This document shows positions 24,063 to 35,482 of a stretch of DNA of 64,000 bases, piece by piece; the first letter of the stretch is position 1, and each line of letters begins with the position of its first letter. The notes beneath the pieces are model-generated. The model was not told where the DNA came from. It ran no database searches and saw only the letters and a list, made by a program, of their open reading frames with translations. The stretch spans positions 1,378,501 through 1,442,500 of the forward strand of contig JAITYX010000011.1 of the NCBI GenBank assembly GCA_021018815.1. Reading direction: 5' to 3'. Position numbers and translations under genes: made by a program. Origin of the DNA: Talinum fruticosum (lineage: Eukaryota > Streptophyta > Magnoliopsida > Caryophyllales > Talinaceae).

Positions 24063-24655
24063 TTGGAGTGATTTTTGGAAGTATGAGGATTTTGTCGAAC
24101 CACATGTATGCAGCTAAATCGAATCAAGATTACAAAACACGACTCAAAAACTTAAAACGGGAAACTTAAATTATAACTAACCTAAACTAACATGAACTCA
24201 AAAGGAATTAACCATTGATTAAACTTGACATCCCGTAAACAGTAAAATTAGAGAATTAACTTCGACAATAGTAATTTCTAGTAAATAGCATGCAATTATA
24301 ACTAATTCGAACCAAACAGATCGGAAAACTAAACAAGTGCAACTAAATCGGAATCAGCCTATTAGAACCGAACACACAAAACCGAAAATTAAGGAGCAAA
24401 AATTGGAAAAGAATACCAGCAATTCGAGATTTGAACAACACCAATTCATAACCCAAAATCCACAAATTTGCATCCCAATCTTTGAATACTCGAATGTCCA
24501 GTTTCAACAAATCAACAACAACCCAAAATTGAATCCTTCAAGAGCAATTCAACTAATCTAAACTAAAATCTAAAACCGAAACCCGAAACCCGAAATTGAA
24601 ATCGAAAACTAAACTAAAGATTTGAAGAACTAAAAGCTAAAACTTGGACCTTGGC
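24063..24655. other. Foreign segment between copia gag and integrase
   Basis: Copia similarity stops at about 24062 and resumes at about 24660. The 590 bp between are A-rich on the plus strand (repeated AACTAAA, CCGAAAACT words) and have no copia character. They replace the protease and the N-terminal part of integrase. It may be an LTR piece of another element or filler DNA. No clean target duplication was found. Confidence 0.4.
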
Positions 24656-24659
24656 ATGG

Positions 24660-25758
24660 CTCCGGCTTGTCACAACATTGTCGACCACCTCGACCACCTC
24701 ATTTTGCTTTGTTTCGTCGTCTCCTTTTAAAGGTTCCTTCTTGCTCGATCGTCTTGCTCAAGTCTCGATTTTCTCGGCCCAATTTTCGGTTGAGATTCAG
24801 TTTTTCCCAATTAGTTTTTAAAACCTTGTTCTCAGGTTGTGGAGACTCTAATTTTTCTTTGAACAAAGAAGAATAAGAATTTGACTTTTCCTCTAAGGTA
24901 AAAATATATCTAGCGAACTCTTGCTTAGAGAATTTGAGGAAATAGTTGATTACCTTATGAGGGTCGGCTCCTAAGTGTCACATGTTTCAACTTTGGACTC
25001 AAATTTGGCTTCGAGTCCTTTAAGGCAATGAGACATTTTGATTCATCTTCGTGCCTCATCATCATTTGACTCTTCATCACTCCTTAGGTTACCTCATTTC
25101 CTTCTTTTTCTTCCGATCTTTCTTTCTCTTTAGGCAATCATTTACTATGTGTTCCTTACTTTCACATTTAAAACAATCGGAGTTCTTAGTTAAAGAAGAA
25201 TTTGAAGGGGATGAAAATTTATCTTTCTTCTCCTTTTGAAGATCTCATGCTTGGGCTTCTTTTTCCACTTCTTATACTTCATCATACATTTAAAGCCTCT
25301 AGCCGAAGTGCCATGAGATCTTCTTTTGAGTCTAAGGAGCTAAGATTGGGACCAACTTCCTCTCGAGGCCTTAAGTGCGATGTTTTTCTTGGTGCTAACC
25401 TGAAATTCTTCTTTCTCAAGGTGTAACTCGCTGGGTGAGAAGCTTCGAAATGAGTTCATCTAGTTTTAACATGGTGAGGTCGTGAGCCTCCTTGAGTGTT
25501 GTCACCTTTGTGCCCCATCTTTTCTTCGGAAGACTCCTCAAAAGATTTTTAACCACTTCTTTGTTGAACATCTTCTTTCCAAGTGCTTTGAGATTGTCGA
25601 TGAAGTGCATGTACATCCGAGTATGTTCTCGTCGGCGTCCATCTTAAACATTTCATACTTGTGAATATACTCGACTTATCTTTACTTGTCTCACTTGACT
25701 CGTGCCTTCATAGGTGGTGCTAAGAGTGGCACATCTTTTAGCAAGTATCATAGCTGAT
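24660..25758 (-). pseudogene. Copia gag, distal part (zinc knuckle and coiled coil)
   Basis: On the minus strand after the solo-LTR insertion: ILAKRCATLSTTYEGTSQV, FIDNLKALGKKMFNKEVV and LRSLPKKRWGTKVTTLKEA, which match the copia gag domain. A CX2CX4HX4C zinc knuckle follows (CFKCESKEHIVNDC, about 25131-25175), then a charged coiled-coil stretch (ENKVLKTNWEKLNLNRKL) to about 24700. Several stops are present. The proximal part lies beyond the inserted solo LTR at 28769-29063. Confidence 0.82.
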
Positions 25759-26068
25759 TGTAATACCCGTAATTTTATTTTGGGTGATTATATGAGTTAA
25801 ATCAATATATTAATTTTTTCCTCTTAATTTTTCGCCCGAACATGTCTAAACGAAAACCCAAGACCTGTTATATCACTTATTTGGGGTTTAACCTAATTAA
25901 TACTTTAAAAAGAAGAGAAAATCCAAAATAGATGTTGGCTTATGATAGAGATTAGTGTCAAGTGAAATTTGTGGCTTCGCTTAGTGAAGCCACTGAAGAG
26001 AGAGAGGACCGAGAGAGAGAATGTGAGGGGCCTTTTGGGTGGCTCCTTCAAGCAAGGCCACTGGAAAG

Positions 26069-26104
<36 letters not shown>

Positions 26105-28768
26105 TGGAGCAGAGGCAGGAACAGAGCATAGAGAAAGAGAGCGCGAGAGCCAAAGAGGAGACCAGAGGCTTACCTAAATGGTGAGAAAGCTGCGGCCGGT
26201 GAGCAAAAGAAGGGAGAAACCGAGACCAGAAATGGAGCGAGAGGAAGAAAGCGCGAGAGACAGCGCGATAGACCGAGGGTCTCGAGCGAGAGGAAGAACG
26301 GAGGAGTGAGAGGAGAGCGAGCAAGAAGTGTGAGATCGGGGATGAAAGCAATGGTCGGGCCATTGAAGGCTAGAGGGGTCGTTGGGAAGAGGAACCGCTA
26401 GCAAAGGATCACGATGAGAGAACAGGAGCGAGAGAGAGGACTTGAAAACGGAGAGGAGAAAAACAAAGGACCCCGAAACCGACTTCATTCAATAAATTTC
26501 TCAAGCCCTAGAATTTGAGGTGGGTAATTCTAATTCTTAAATTTATGGAAACCTAAAGCTTGAATGAATTGTTGTTAATTGGTGGATTCCCGAGATTGTT
26601 ATGTAATTAAAATTCAGTTAAGGTCGTTGAGTTGTTTAATAATGCAAAGTAAACCTTGAAGTAACTTGAATGGAAAAATCAAAATTTAGGGATTGATTAG
26701 ATAGATTAATGAAACTTTGGAATTGAGTTGAATATTGGAAGTGTTAATTGTTTGTATTGTTGCTCATGTGAATTAAATTAGGAAATTGACAAGCTAGGGA
26801 GAGACAATACAAGAATTTAAATTGAACTTAACAGATTGTGATGAGTTGTGATTCCTTGGGTTGAAATTGTAACCATTTGTGATAGTTATGATCATGTGTG
26901 AATTGAAGGCTCGTGATTATTGTGGCTCGGAGGAGTTTTAGTTTCCGAGTTCGTTGTGCTTAAAACCGAATTGAGTTTAGTGAAAAATGAACATTGGATC
27001 ATGGAAAGAGGAGCATGAAATTGGAGTATCAAGGGAGTAGGAATCTATATTGTCCAAAGTATCATTAAGGTCTGAAGGTAGAACATTAGTAACTATTGGG
27101 TTAAATACTGGTGACTATCGTGATTATTAAGTCGAATGAAGTTGAATTAGCAAAGGAACAGACTTAGGAAGACATTATATGTAATGTTAAATGTTGGAAC
27201 AATTCAAAATGATTGGGAGTGATTGTGGCTTTGGGAACGACGGGAGGCGAGAATTATGTATATGGGAATGTGAGAATTTTGCTTAAGAAGAATATAGATA
27301 AATATAAGAAGGAGCTAAATGCTTAGGCGAATACTTGAGTAATATGCTAACGTTGGATGTTGAATCTTAATATAGAGATACTTGGCTTGTGAAGTGACTT
27401 GATCTTAATATAATCCCCAAAAAGTTGGTTTCGAAAAGAGTTTAGTATTTTACGCAAAACGATCCTCGAATACGATTTCTTGATAGTTGTCTTTCAAATT
27501 TGAAAATATGTTCTAAAAAGTGAAACCGATTTGAGAAAGTGAATTTATAAGGGTGACACGTACGTGGTGCCACGCCTTCTATGATATTAAACTAATTTGA
27601 GATTGTGGTTTAAAATTAAGTTTGATAAGCAATTGTTATCACTTCAATTTTGAACGAATTTTGGGTTAAGGATTGTTTAGACCGGAGGAAGGAGGTGGTC
27701 GTGCATATCGAGGCCACGGGGTCCTTGCTAGTCACGATGCTCATCAACTGTTGAGGTTGATTTTTTCCCGACAAGGAAAGCAGAGCCTTCCAAGAATTTG
27801 ACTAGAGATAGGTCCCGAGAACCCGAGCTAAGGGGTCGCACCCCGAGAAAACCGTCTAGTGCTAGTTCAAGTCAAAAGCCCCAAAAAGAGACTCGATGTT
27901 TCGAGTAATTGTTGAAAAACACAAAACCTTGTTTGAGAAAATGTGAAACTACAATTTCGAGTGTTAAAATACGTGAATTTGTGTGTGTATTGAATAACTA
28001 AAGTTCTATCTTGTTTTGATTGGGTTTGATCCACTCAATAAGATAGTTCGGAAATGTTAGATAGTTTGGAGATGTAAGAATAGTTGCTTGAGTAAGATGT
28101 GGATAACTTGTTGTGTTTGACATGGAAGTTCGGAGATGTGGAGCGAAAGTTTTGATATGGTTTGTTATACGTGAATAAAGTATGAATGTTGTGATTTTGG
28201 GATAAGATTACCTACCGAGCTTATAGTTTGATCACCCCATATCTCTTTGTAGTTGCAAGTACTCTCTCAGGTGACGTGTCTCGTATTTTAGCATATTGTG
28301 GACTCATGTGTGCTGATTGCTATTTGTTGTTTGTCGCTGACGATATGATTGAGTGATTCAAGTTGCTCGACATGCATTTCATGTATTTCTAAGTGTTGTA
28401 GCTTGTAACTAAAGTTCATATAGTTTGTATTAGCCATATCACGAACCATTCGATTGTTCTAAGTCTTAATGCATATTGGGTGGACTCCGGCATGTGGCCG
28501 TTGAGTTGTGTACTCCAAGCATGTGGCTCGTTAAGTTATATTATGATTTTTATGCAAGTTTTTAAGGCTTTAAGCCTTGGGGATAGAACCATATTACAAA
28601 CGCACTTTTCCGAAATTTTTGGAAATTTTCAAATTCTTTTGGAAAAATTACCCTTATTACCTTAAGTTGGAATTAGAAAGCCAAACCGACACCTAAGTGA
28701 GCCTTGGGAGTTCCTTTTGAGGAACTCTAGCGATGTAATACTCCTAGGGTGAGTTTTGGGGTGTTACA
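25759..28768. mobile_element. Gypsy solo LTR, 3.0 kb
   Basis: It begins TGTAATACCCGTAATTTT and ends TTTTGGGGTGTTACA, so the termini form a short inverted repeat TGTAA/TTACA. Flanks are CTGAT on the left and CCGAT on the right, a 5-bp target duplication with one change. The length and ends fit the Del/Tekay group of chromoviruses. No internal domains are present. It interrupts the gag gene of the copia element: gag similarity runs to 28769 on one side and resumes at 25758 on the other. A GA-rich block with a (GA)n run lies at 25990-26480 and accounts for the apparent long reading frames there. Confidence 0.88.
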
Positions 28769-29063
28769 CCGATACTCTATTGTATTCTCGAGCATCTACA
28801 ATACATATTAGGATGTTCATAGCTTTCAAGTTCTTTCAGTGCCTTTCGTTTTCTTCGTATTGAATTCGACTTTACTTTGACCACTATCTAATTGCTAATG
28901 TAGGAAGATAGTTTCCATTAGATATGACTTCCCAAACCTCTTCATTATAGTCTTGTATAAAGCACTCCATAAGTTTCTTCTAGTGAGCGAAGTTGGACCC
29001 TTTTAACTTGGGTGGCCCGGTGAATGACCTTTCTTCATTGAACTCTCCATAATTAAGAGCCAT
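28769..29063 (-). pseudogene. Copia gag, proximal part with start codon
   Basis: The minus-strand ATG at 29063 opens MALNYGEFNEERSFTGPPKL, followed by EVWEVISNGNYLP, the usual start of plant copia gag. Stops interrupt it. The ATG lies about 46 nt after the primer site. The frame is cut by the solo LTR at 28768. Confidence 0.85.
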
Positions 29064-29108
29064 ATGATCTTTAGACCTAGGAATGTTAGATCTTCTTGTG
29101 AATGGCTA

Positions 29109-29120
29109 GACTCGATACCA
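29109..29120 (-). other. Primer binding site of the copia element
   Basis: The minus strand reads TGGTATCGAGTC, close to the initiator-Met tRNA complement TGGTATCAGAGC used by plant copia elements. It lies two bases after the 5' LTR. Confidence 0.82.
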
Positions 29121-29122
29121 AT

Positions 29123-30571
29123 TGAAAGTTTAGAATAGAGAGTTTAAGTCACTCTAGAGGGGGTTTGAATAGGGTGGTGAGGAAATAATGTAGAAAATAA
29201 AAAACTTTTGTGAAGGTTAGAACTCAAAAAAATATATTGAGTCTAGATTGGACTCCGAAAGAGATACTACGGCTTTACATGTAAACCCTCTTAGGATAGA
29301 AAACCATAGCTAGTGTCAATCCAAACACCAAGTCAAATCCACTATTTTGAATTCACAAAATACAAAGGAATGACTCTCGAATTGTTCCCTTAGATAATTT
29401 AGTTACAAGTGTTTCCTAGACACGTAAATTACCTCATTTGTCCTAGTACTTCCTAACCGAGATAACCCTTAAGGGAAGAAGAAAGAAAACCGTATAGGAG
29501 AGTAAAAGTGATTACAAGACTTTCTTTTCAACTCGTAAAGTTGAAGTTCTAAGTACAAGAGTTGAATGCTAGAAGTCAAAGTATAAGAATTAAGAATATT
29601 GTTCCAACAATCTTGTAAGTCTCGTAACAAGGCTTCTATTTATAAGCAGCAGAGTAGAGAGTCGTTGTCCCTTGGGCTTGGCCTTTTGGATCGCTTATCC
29701 GTTATAACGGATAGTCTAAGTCCTCAAAATTAGTACCATTGTAAATGTATCCGTTGAGTATAGGTTTTAACCTCAAAATGCAGTCCTACCTACTTGTTGT
29801 ATTTGAAAACTAGGATATAAATAACCGTTGGACTCAAAGACAGAATTTTATTGGAAATGGAAGTAAACATCCCCGACACGATTGTCCGAGTAAGCCCGTA
29901 AATAGTGCTTTTTGTATGCTAACTAAAGACGGTGAGAAGCCGATTGTTTTTTCTTTAAAATTTATGTTAACGAGGTTTAATAATCCGGAAAAAAATATAT
30001 AAATAGTACTCAAAGTATAAAAATACTTTGGTCCAAGATTAGATAGGGATTCAAGTTAAATAAATCAAGTAACGATCGAAAACCCTTAATCTATTAAAAT
30101 AAAATTTTTAAGTCCAATATACAATATATTCCAGTTCCATTTATGTCTAAACTCAAATAATAAATATGATGAAGTTGAGTTCAAGAGTTATATAGACATA
30201 TTTTTGTGTTTTTCAATCTAATTAATTTCATCTTAATAAATACGGTTATCTTTGAATAAACACAAGTAATTTTGTTTTGAAATATGAAACAAGCCAATTG
30301 AAAAGATAAGTTAAGAGAGTGAAATTATTTAGGAAAATTTTTGTGTCTGTCTTACTAGATCATGAATTTGAAACCGAGTACTCATTCATTTATGAATAAA
30401 TGCTTCGAGTGGGTCGGATACAAGTAGTAGCCGATTTCTAAGACTAAGAAAGATATTAAGTTCGAAGCTCATAGAGGGTATGTCTCGTGGTAAGATATGA
30501 AAGTATAAGTTTTGGAGAAATTGTTTAAATTCACTATCACAAAGAGAGATTAGTTCACACTTGAGTCTTCA
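29123..30571 (-). repeat. 5' LTR of the 8131-30571 copia element
   Basis: It begins TGAAAGTTTAGAATAG, ends TTGAGTCTTCA and is about 1.45 kb. A TATA box (GCTTATAAATAGAAGCC on the minus strand, near 29640) marks the likely promoter. It aligns throughout with 8131-9586. The target duplication CTACC follows. Confidence 0.88.
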
Positions 30572-30679
30572 CTACCCTTTACTAATCGATGGGATATATA
30601 GATTTGAATCTGTTCACTTGTTTAACGTCTAGATTTAAGTCTAATTGTTTTTCTATTTAAAATAAGTTGAGTTTAGGTT

Positions 30680-30930
30680 GTCTTTTTTTTTTTTTTTTTG
30701 GAAAGGTAAGTGCAGGCCATCCTCATTTTGCCCTTATCTCGGGGGAACCAACGAGCTAAGCGGCCCAAGGGGAAGGGGGAAGCCCAAGCTCAAGAGCCGG
30801 TTAGCAACCTTGCGCATCTCCACACAAGGAGAATTGCAAGCCATGGGAATTGATGCCATGACCTCCATAAAGGAAGGTGGCCGCACTATCCATGACCTCT
30901 ATTACGAGAATCGGACTAGACAGGACCCGA
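30680..30930 (-). mobile_element. tRNA-derived SINE-like element
   Basis: Read on the minus strand, GGATAGTGCGGCCACCTT followed by GGAGGTCATGG and CATCAATTCCCATGG resembles a tRNA body with a decayed B box (GGTTCGATTCC-like). The element ends in a run of A (plus-strand poly-T at 30681-30698). A second, poorer copy lies at 48050-48310. Flanking duplications were not resolved. Confidence 0.45.
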
Positions 30931-31436
30931 CGGTTTGATCAAAAATCAGATCCGAATTCGGTTCGGACACCCTACTTGATCCACTCGAAGCATTGAACCG
31001 TATCAATCGGGTCAAAACCACTCAACCCGGCTATGGCTTGACCTAGTCAAGTCCCGGATGGACTGTAATTTATCTTTAATATAAATCTTAAGTTTTAGAA
31101 AAAGCCTCTGCTACTGGAGTATGAGGAAGAGGAGTAGAAGATTAAGAAGGAAATATGGTCCAAGAATAGGAGTAAAAGATGAAGGAGAAGTGGAGATGGC
31201 TATTCCTTCTGTTGAAATCTCTCTCTCTCTCTCTCTTAACCAATTGCATTTGAAACCTTTCTATTTCTATCTTACCCTCTTTCTGTCCCTAGCAGCAGCA
31301 ATAATTTTTGGGGGGGATTTACTTAAAAGAGGCCAGGATTTTTTTTAAGAGGCAAAAAGCTAAAGAATATTAGGATTTGAAGTTAAAGTTTGGATGAACT
31401 TGTTAAACAAGGCCTATGTTTCTTTTTGTAAAATGG
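30931..31436. other. Unassigned spacer
   Basis: The stretch contains GGTTCGG/TCGGGTCAA-rich sequence near 30940-31060, reminiscent of hAT-element ends, and a short (CT)n run at 31222-31236. No gene is supported. Confidence 0.4.
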
Positions 31437-32350
31437 ATTATATATATATATATATATATATAGAGAGGATATCAAATAAGAACTAGCATTTTCAAAAACA
31501 TCACATCTCATCCCTCAAATTATGATCTAATGGCTAAGATTTAGCCAGTATTTCAACCCGCAAACTCCTTTCTTCAGCCCCTTCCCTCCACTGCATTCTC
31601 TCTCCCCTTTTCCCAGTAAGAGAGGATATCAAATAAGAACTAGCATTTTCAAAAACATCACATCTAGCTAAGATTTAGCCAGTATTTCAACCCGCAAACT
31701 CCTTTCTTCAGCCCCTTCCCCTCCACTGCATTCTCTCTCCCCTTTTCCCAGTAACCACTCCTACCACCACCTTCATCAGGGCATTGCCTCTACTCTTGGC
31801 ATCACCGGTCTCCTTGCCACTTCCATCGGAGCAGCGCCTCTACTCTTGGCCTCACCGGTCTTCGTTGAGTTCGAGCAGGCATTTCTCATGCTTCAATCGA
31901 GCATAATTTGTTGCCACATTCGCCACCATAGCTCTACAGATTAATGCTTCCCTGATAGGGTTCACGCTTGCCATAATTTTCTTGCTGTCACAACAGGGTT
32001 TGTTCGAAATTTTCTTCCTCGGCGACAATAGCAGTAGATCGGCAAGAAAAATGGTCGGGAACCGAAACAATGGGCAACACGGTGGTTGGAAAATCATGTT
32101 TGGGCTTGAACGACCACCGGTGAGCGCAATAATGGCTGCCATTTTCCTGTAACTGTGGTGGCCGGTGAGTTTTAGCTTGGTAGGGCACCAGAATCATGGA
32201 GAGAGAGAGAGAGAGAGAGTGGTAGTGGGAGTGTGAAGATGGCGTGGCAATATTAGATCCTTTAGATGAAAAATTAATAGTGTAGATTTGACGTTTTAGT
32301 TTTCATTTAAAAACCTAATTCTTAGGGGATATTTTTATATATATATCCCT
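31437..32350. mobile_element. Candidate MULE-like non-autonomous element
   Basis: The left side GGATATCAAATAAGAACTAG and the reverse complement of the right side, GATATCCCCTAAGAATTAGG, form an imperfect terminal inverted repeat (about 31467 and 32334). The element sits between TA-rich tracts, which hide any target duplication. Inside are a tandem duplication (31463-31754), a repeated 33-bp unit (CTCTACTCTTGG, TCACCGGTCT) at 31780-31860, and a (GA)n run at 32199-32219. No transposase is present. Confidence 0.4.
31463..31754. repeat. Tandem duplication of about 155 bp with an internal deletion in copy 2
   Basis: GAGAGGATATCAAATAAGAA starts both copies (31463 and 31620), and both end TCTCCCCTTTTCCCAGTAA. 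Copy 2 lacks about 24 bp after CACATCT. The rest is almost identical, so the event is recent. Confidence 0.9.
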
Positions 32351-33489
32351 TAGTTTACTGCTTTTGCATATTTTATTCATTTTTTTGGAATTTATTTGAA
32401 TAAGAAAAAAATTTAAAAAATAATTTGTCAAAGAACTTAAGATACCATAAGGTAATTTTCAATAACTTAGGTCCAGCATTACTATTGAACATTGGTACTT
32501 TTGTATCCGGCATCGTAATCACGCGTAAGAAATACTACAATATCGTGCTTTCTGTTTTTTTTTTGGCTAAGTAATATCGACGCACACTTGCCATTAATGT
32601 TGAAATGGACCCCAACAAGACTGTTGGCACAAGTTTGAGTTTGACATGAAATTAGTGGATGTCGACAAATTTAATCCTTTAATTATTTATGTTGGAACTA
32701 AATGTACTACATATCAACAAAAATATTTAACTTGTTTAATTGAATGAATGGCTTAAAATTTTCAATTTGTTTACGCATTTATTGTTAAAGGATTTGGGGA
32801 ATTGAGAATTTAAAAATCAAAATAAAAAATGAAAATACTAATTTTGACCAAAAAGAATTTTTGAATTGTAAAGTTAGTATTTTACACCAACAATTTCTAT
32901 TTAAGATGTAACATCCAGTGCCCAATATGGTATGTAATTTGTATAGATTGTAACTATGTCAAGCATACCTTTAAAGAAACATACTTTGTTCATACAAACA
33001 TCCAATATATATTCTTTGATGTAGTAAATTGCTTATTAGTGGATGATTACAATCTTTAAGGTTTCATGTGATAAATACACTATAAGGTTATTAAATCACT
33101 AAATTAAAATAATTTTGACTAAATGATAATGTCATATAAAATAAATATCCTCATCAAAGTATGGGATTTTATATGTTATTTTAAGTAGGGATTACCAATA
33201 TCTAATATCCCTAAAATTGGATTTACTATCGTCCAAACAGACTATGAAAAATCAGGGGAATTGAAAATTAAAAATAGATGTGTTAGGCACGTAAGCATAG
33301 GTTCATGAATGTTGCCATGGATTTGGAGGCTTCTTGCATGTTGTGATGGACTATGTTAAGAGAATCGAATCGATGATCAATCCGATCAATAAAGTATGTT
33401 AATAGTTCGACCATTCAAACTATTTAGTTCAAATTAGATTAGTTGGCCCGATTAATGGTTGAATTGGATTAGACCGGTAAAATACGGTA

Positions 33490-33490
<1 letters not shown>
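32351..33490. other. AT-rich DNA without recognisable features
   Basis: I see no coding sequence, repeat end or RNA gene here. A short purine-rich stretch and ordinary AT-rich words make up the segment. Confidence 0.5.

Positions 33491-33491
<1 letters not shown>

Positions 33492-33562
<71 letters not shown>
33492..33562. repeat. (AT)n microsatellite
   Basis: About 35 uninterrupted AT units stand ten bases left of a hAT-like element. Confidence 0.97.
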
Positions 33563-33564
<2 letters not shown>

Positions 33565-33571
33565 CGGATTT

Positions 33572-35474
33572 TAGGGGTGAGTAAAAAACCAAAATCGATA
33601 AACCGAACCGATTTTTCGGCTAACCAAACCGGTTTAAAAATCCATTTAACCGATATTCGGTTAACTGGTCTATCCAGCTATCAGTTACGGTTCATGATTT
33701 TGAAACCAACGGTTAAGTGAACCGACCAAATTATTTTTTTAAATTTTTTTCTGAAATTTTAATTTGAAATATGTGTTTAATTTGGACTAAGTTCCCCTTT
33801 CCCTTTTGTGGTTGCAAATTATGATGGACTAAGATTGTTGTTTGCCTTTGATTGTTTACTACCCAAGTAGAAATAGTAGTAGGAAAGTTGTTATGCGTAG
33901 ATATCAAAAACGTGTAGCCCTTATCTCTTTTATTTCGTTGGTCCGGTGATGATATCCCGTTTCGCTTTGCAAACTCGGATCATAGTCGGAGTCGGATCAG
34001 CATGACGAAGCTAGCAAACTACAAAGAACCCATTAGCACCACAAAAATCAGCTTATTTGCTTGGGCTGGCCCACAAACCCATTTTCTTTTGCTGAACCAA
34101 GCCCGGTTCGGGATCCCAATCAGAAACCTGCACCAACACCACGTTTCGCTTAGACATACGTATTAAACACAAGTGTTTCACTCCTAGCATTCAAGCGTGA
34201 CACGTAACTTAGCGTTCGTACGACGTTGTCAAGAACGACGCCGCATTTTCAGGCCAAACTTGCTTAAACTCGCATTTTGTTCCTAAAACCCAACCAGGGC
34301 ACGAAGCCAAGATGTCCGTACGATGTCTGTTTGAGACCGTACGCTGTGTTTCTCGGCTCCGGGTGGGATTCTCCGGTCTAGCAGGATTTTATTTGGTTCA
34401 CTTCCGTGATCCTCGCCGGCAAACTAGGGTACGATTCCCATTGTGACTTTTTGTTTCTTTTTGCTTTCTTTACAGACTTTCCTTTATCGCTTTCCTATTT
34501 GCTTATTTACCGGTTTCTTAGCATGCTTTGGTTGATTTAAATTTTACATTTCATATGTTGTATTCTTGATTGGTAAACACGTTTTTAACTCATAACTTGA
34601 ACTAGTCAAAGGCCATCTGTTGATGGGCGAAATGAAGAGCTTATCTCTTCATTTCGTATCTATACCCCGAATACCGGATTCTCGGCTTTAAACCGATGGA
34701 GTCTCTTTTAAAAACCTTTTTCAAGCTTAGTTCTTCCATACTAAGATTGGAAGAGTATTTCTTTATTTTTGTTAGTTTTTACTTTCTAAAACCGATCGAT
34801 GACTCTCTCATTTTTTGCTTTTATTCCTCCTAATTGCTTCTCGACATTTCTGGTTAAAAAATAATTTCTATTTTCATAAATTATGAAATAGTATTATGAG
34901 ATTTTCTAAAACTAATTTCTAAAGTAAATGATCAATAAAAATCGCCAATTACCATTTCACTCAAACCATTTCAAAATCAAATTTTGAAAATAAAAATCTT
35001 AATAAGAGGCGCACCCCACTTTCCAAATTAACTTTCAAAAAGAATCTTCAAAAATAAAAGAGGGTTGACGCTTCATGGGGACACTTGGTCTAATTGGTTA
35101 CTAAGAGAACGGGTCGTGGTTCCTAAAATATGTAATGGACCAAGTTCATTTACTGCCCAATGCATATTATTACGGCTTCAACATTAATTAGTATGCATTT
35201 TTTTACTAATGCCTAGTCTGTTCCCACCACCCTCTCTTTAATCTCTCGTCTAATTGTTGTCATACACTCATTACCATTATCAAAAATTTTAAAAAAATAA
35301 GATTAACTTTTATCTAATGGTTCCGGTTATTCGGTGAACCAAACTGAAGAAATTCAATTAACCGATATCCAGTTAACCGATTTATCCGTTTACGGTTTCA
35401 GCTTATATTTCTTCAAACCGAAAAAATCGACAATCGAACCGAAACCGAACCAAACCGACCAACTCTCACCCCTA
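33572..35474. mobile_element. hAT-like non-autonomous element, 1.9 kb
   Basis: The left end TAGGGGTGAGTAAAAAACC and the reverse complement of the right end, TAGGGGTGAGAGTTGG, form terminal inverted repeats. Both ends are followed inward by AACCGAACCG/GGTTAACCG-type subterminal repeats. The flanking octamers GCGGATTT and GTGATTTT match at only five positions. Inside, at 34311-34430, an ATG opens a short GC-rich frame (MSVRCLFETVRCVSRLRVGF), followed by a possible donor, which looks like a captured first exon. No transposase was found. Confidence 0.65.
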
Positions 35475-35482
35475 GTGATTTT

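Larger units (their letters stand above)
8131..30571 (-). mobile_element. Ty1/copia retrotransposon, about 10 kb, split by three younger insertions
   Basis: Minus-strand order is: 5' LTR 29123-30571, Met-tRNA primer site 29109-29120, gag from 29063, pol to about 21729, extra 3' reading frame, polypurine tract 9587-9605, and 3' LTR 8131-9586. The two LTRs align over their whole length, for example at their shared TTTAGAATAGAGAGT and CTCTCGAATTGTTCCC. Flanks are ATACC on the left and CTACC on the right, a 5-bp target duplication with one change. Nested inside are 10556-18418, 19525-21117 and 25759-28768, each with its own target duplication. Frameshifts and stops are found throughout, so it is dead. 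The long 3' region after pol is unlike simple copia elements and recalls the env-like region of Sirevirus-type elements; this assignment is inference. Confidence 0.85.

Noticed and set aside
25905..26488. Overlapping frames on both strands in a GA-rich region
   Set aside because: They come from a low-complexity GA/CT block inside the gypsy solo LTR; open frames exist on both strands simply because stop codons are rare there.
31852..32142. 96-codon minus-strand frame
   Set aside because: It is within a small DNA transposon, overlaps another frame on the same strand and shows no family resemblance.
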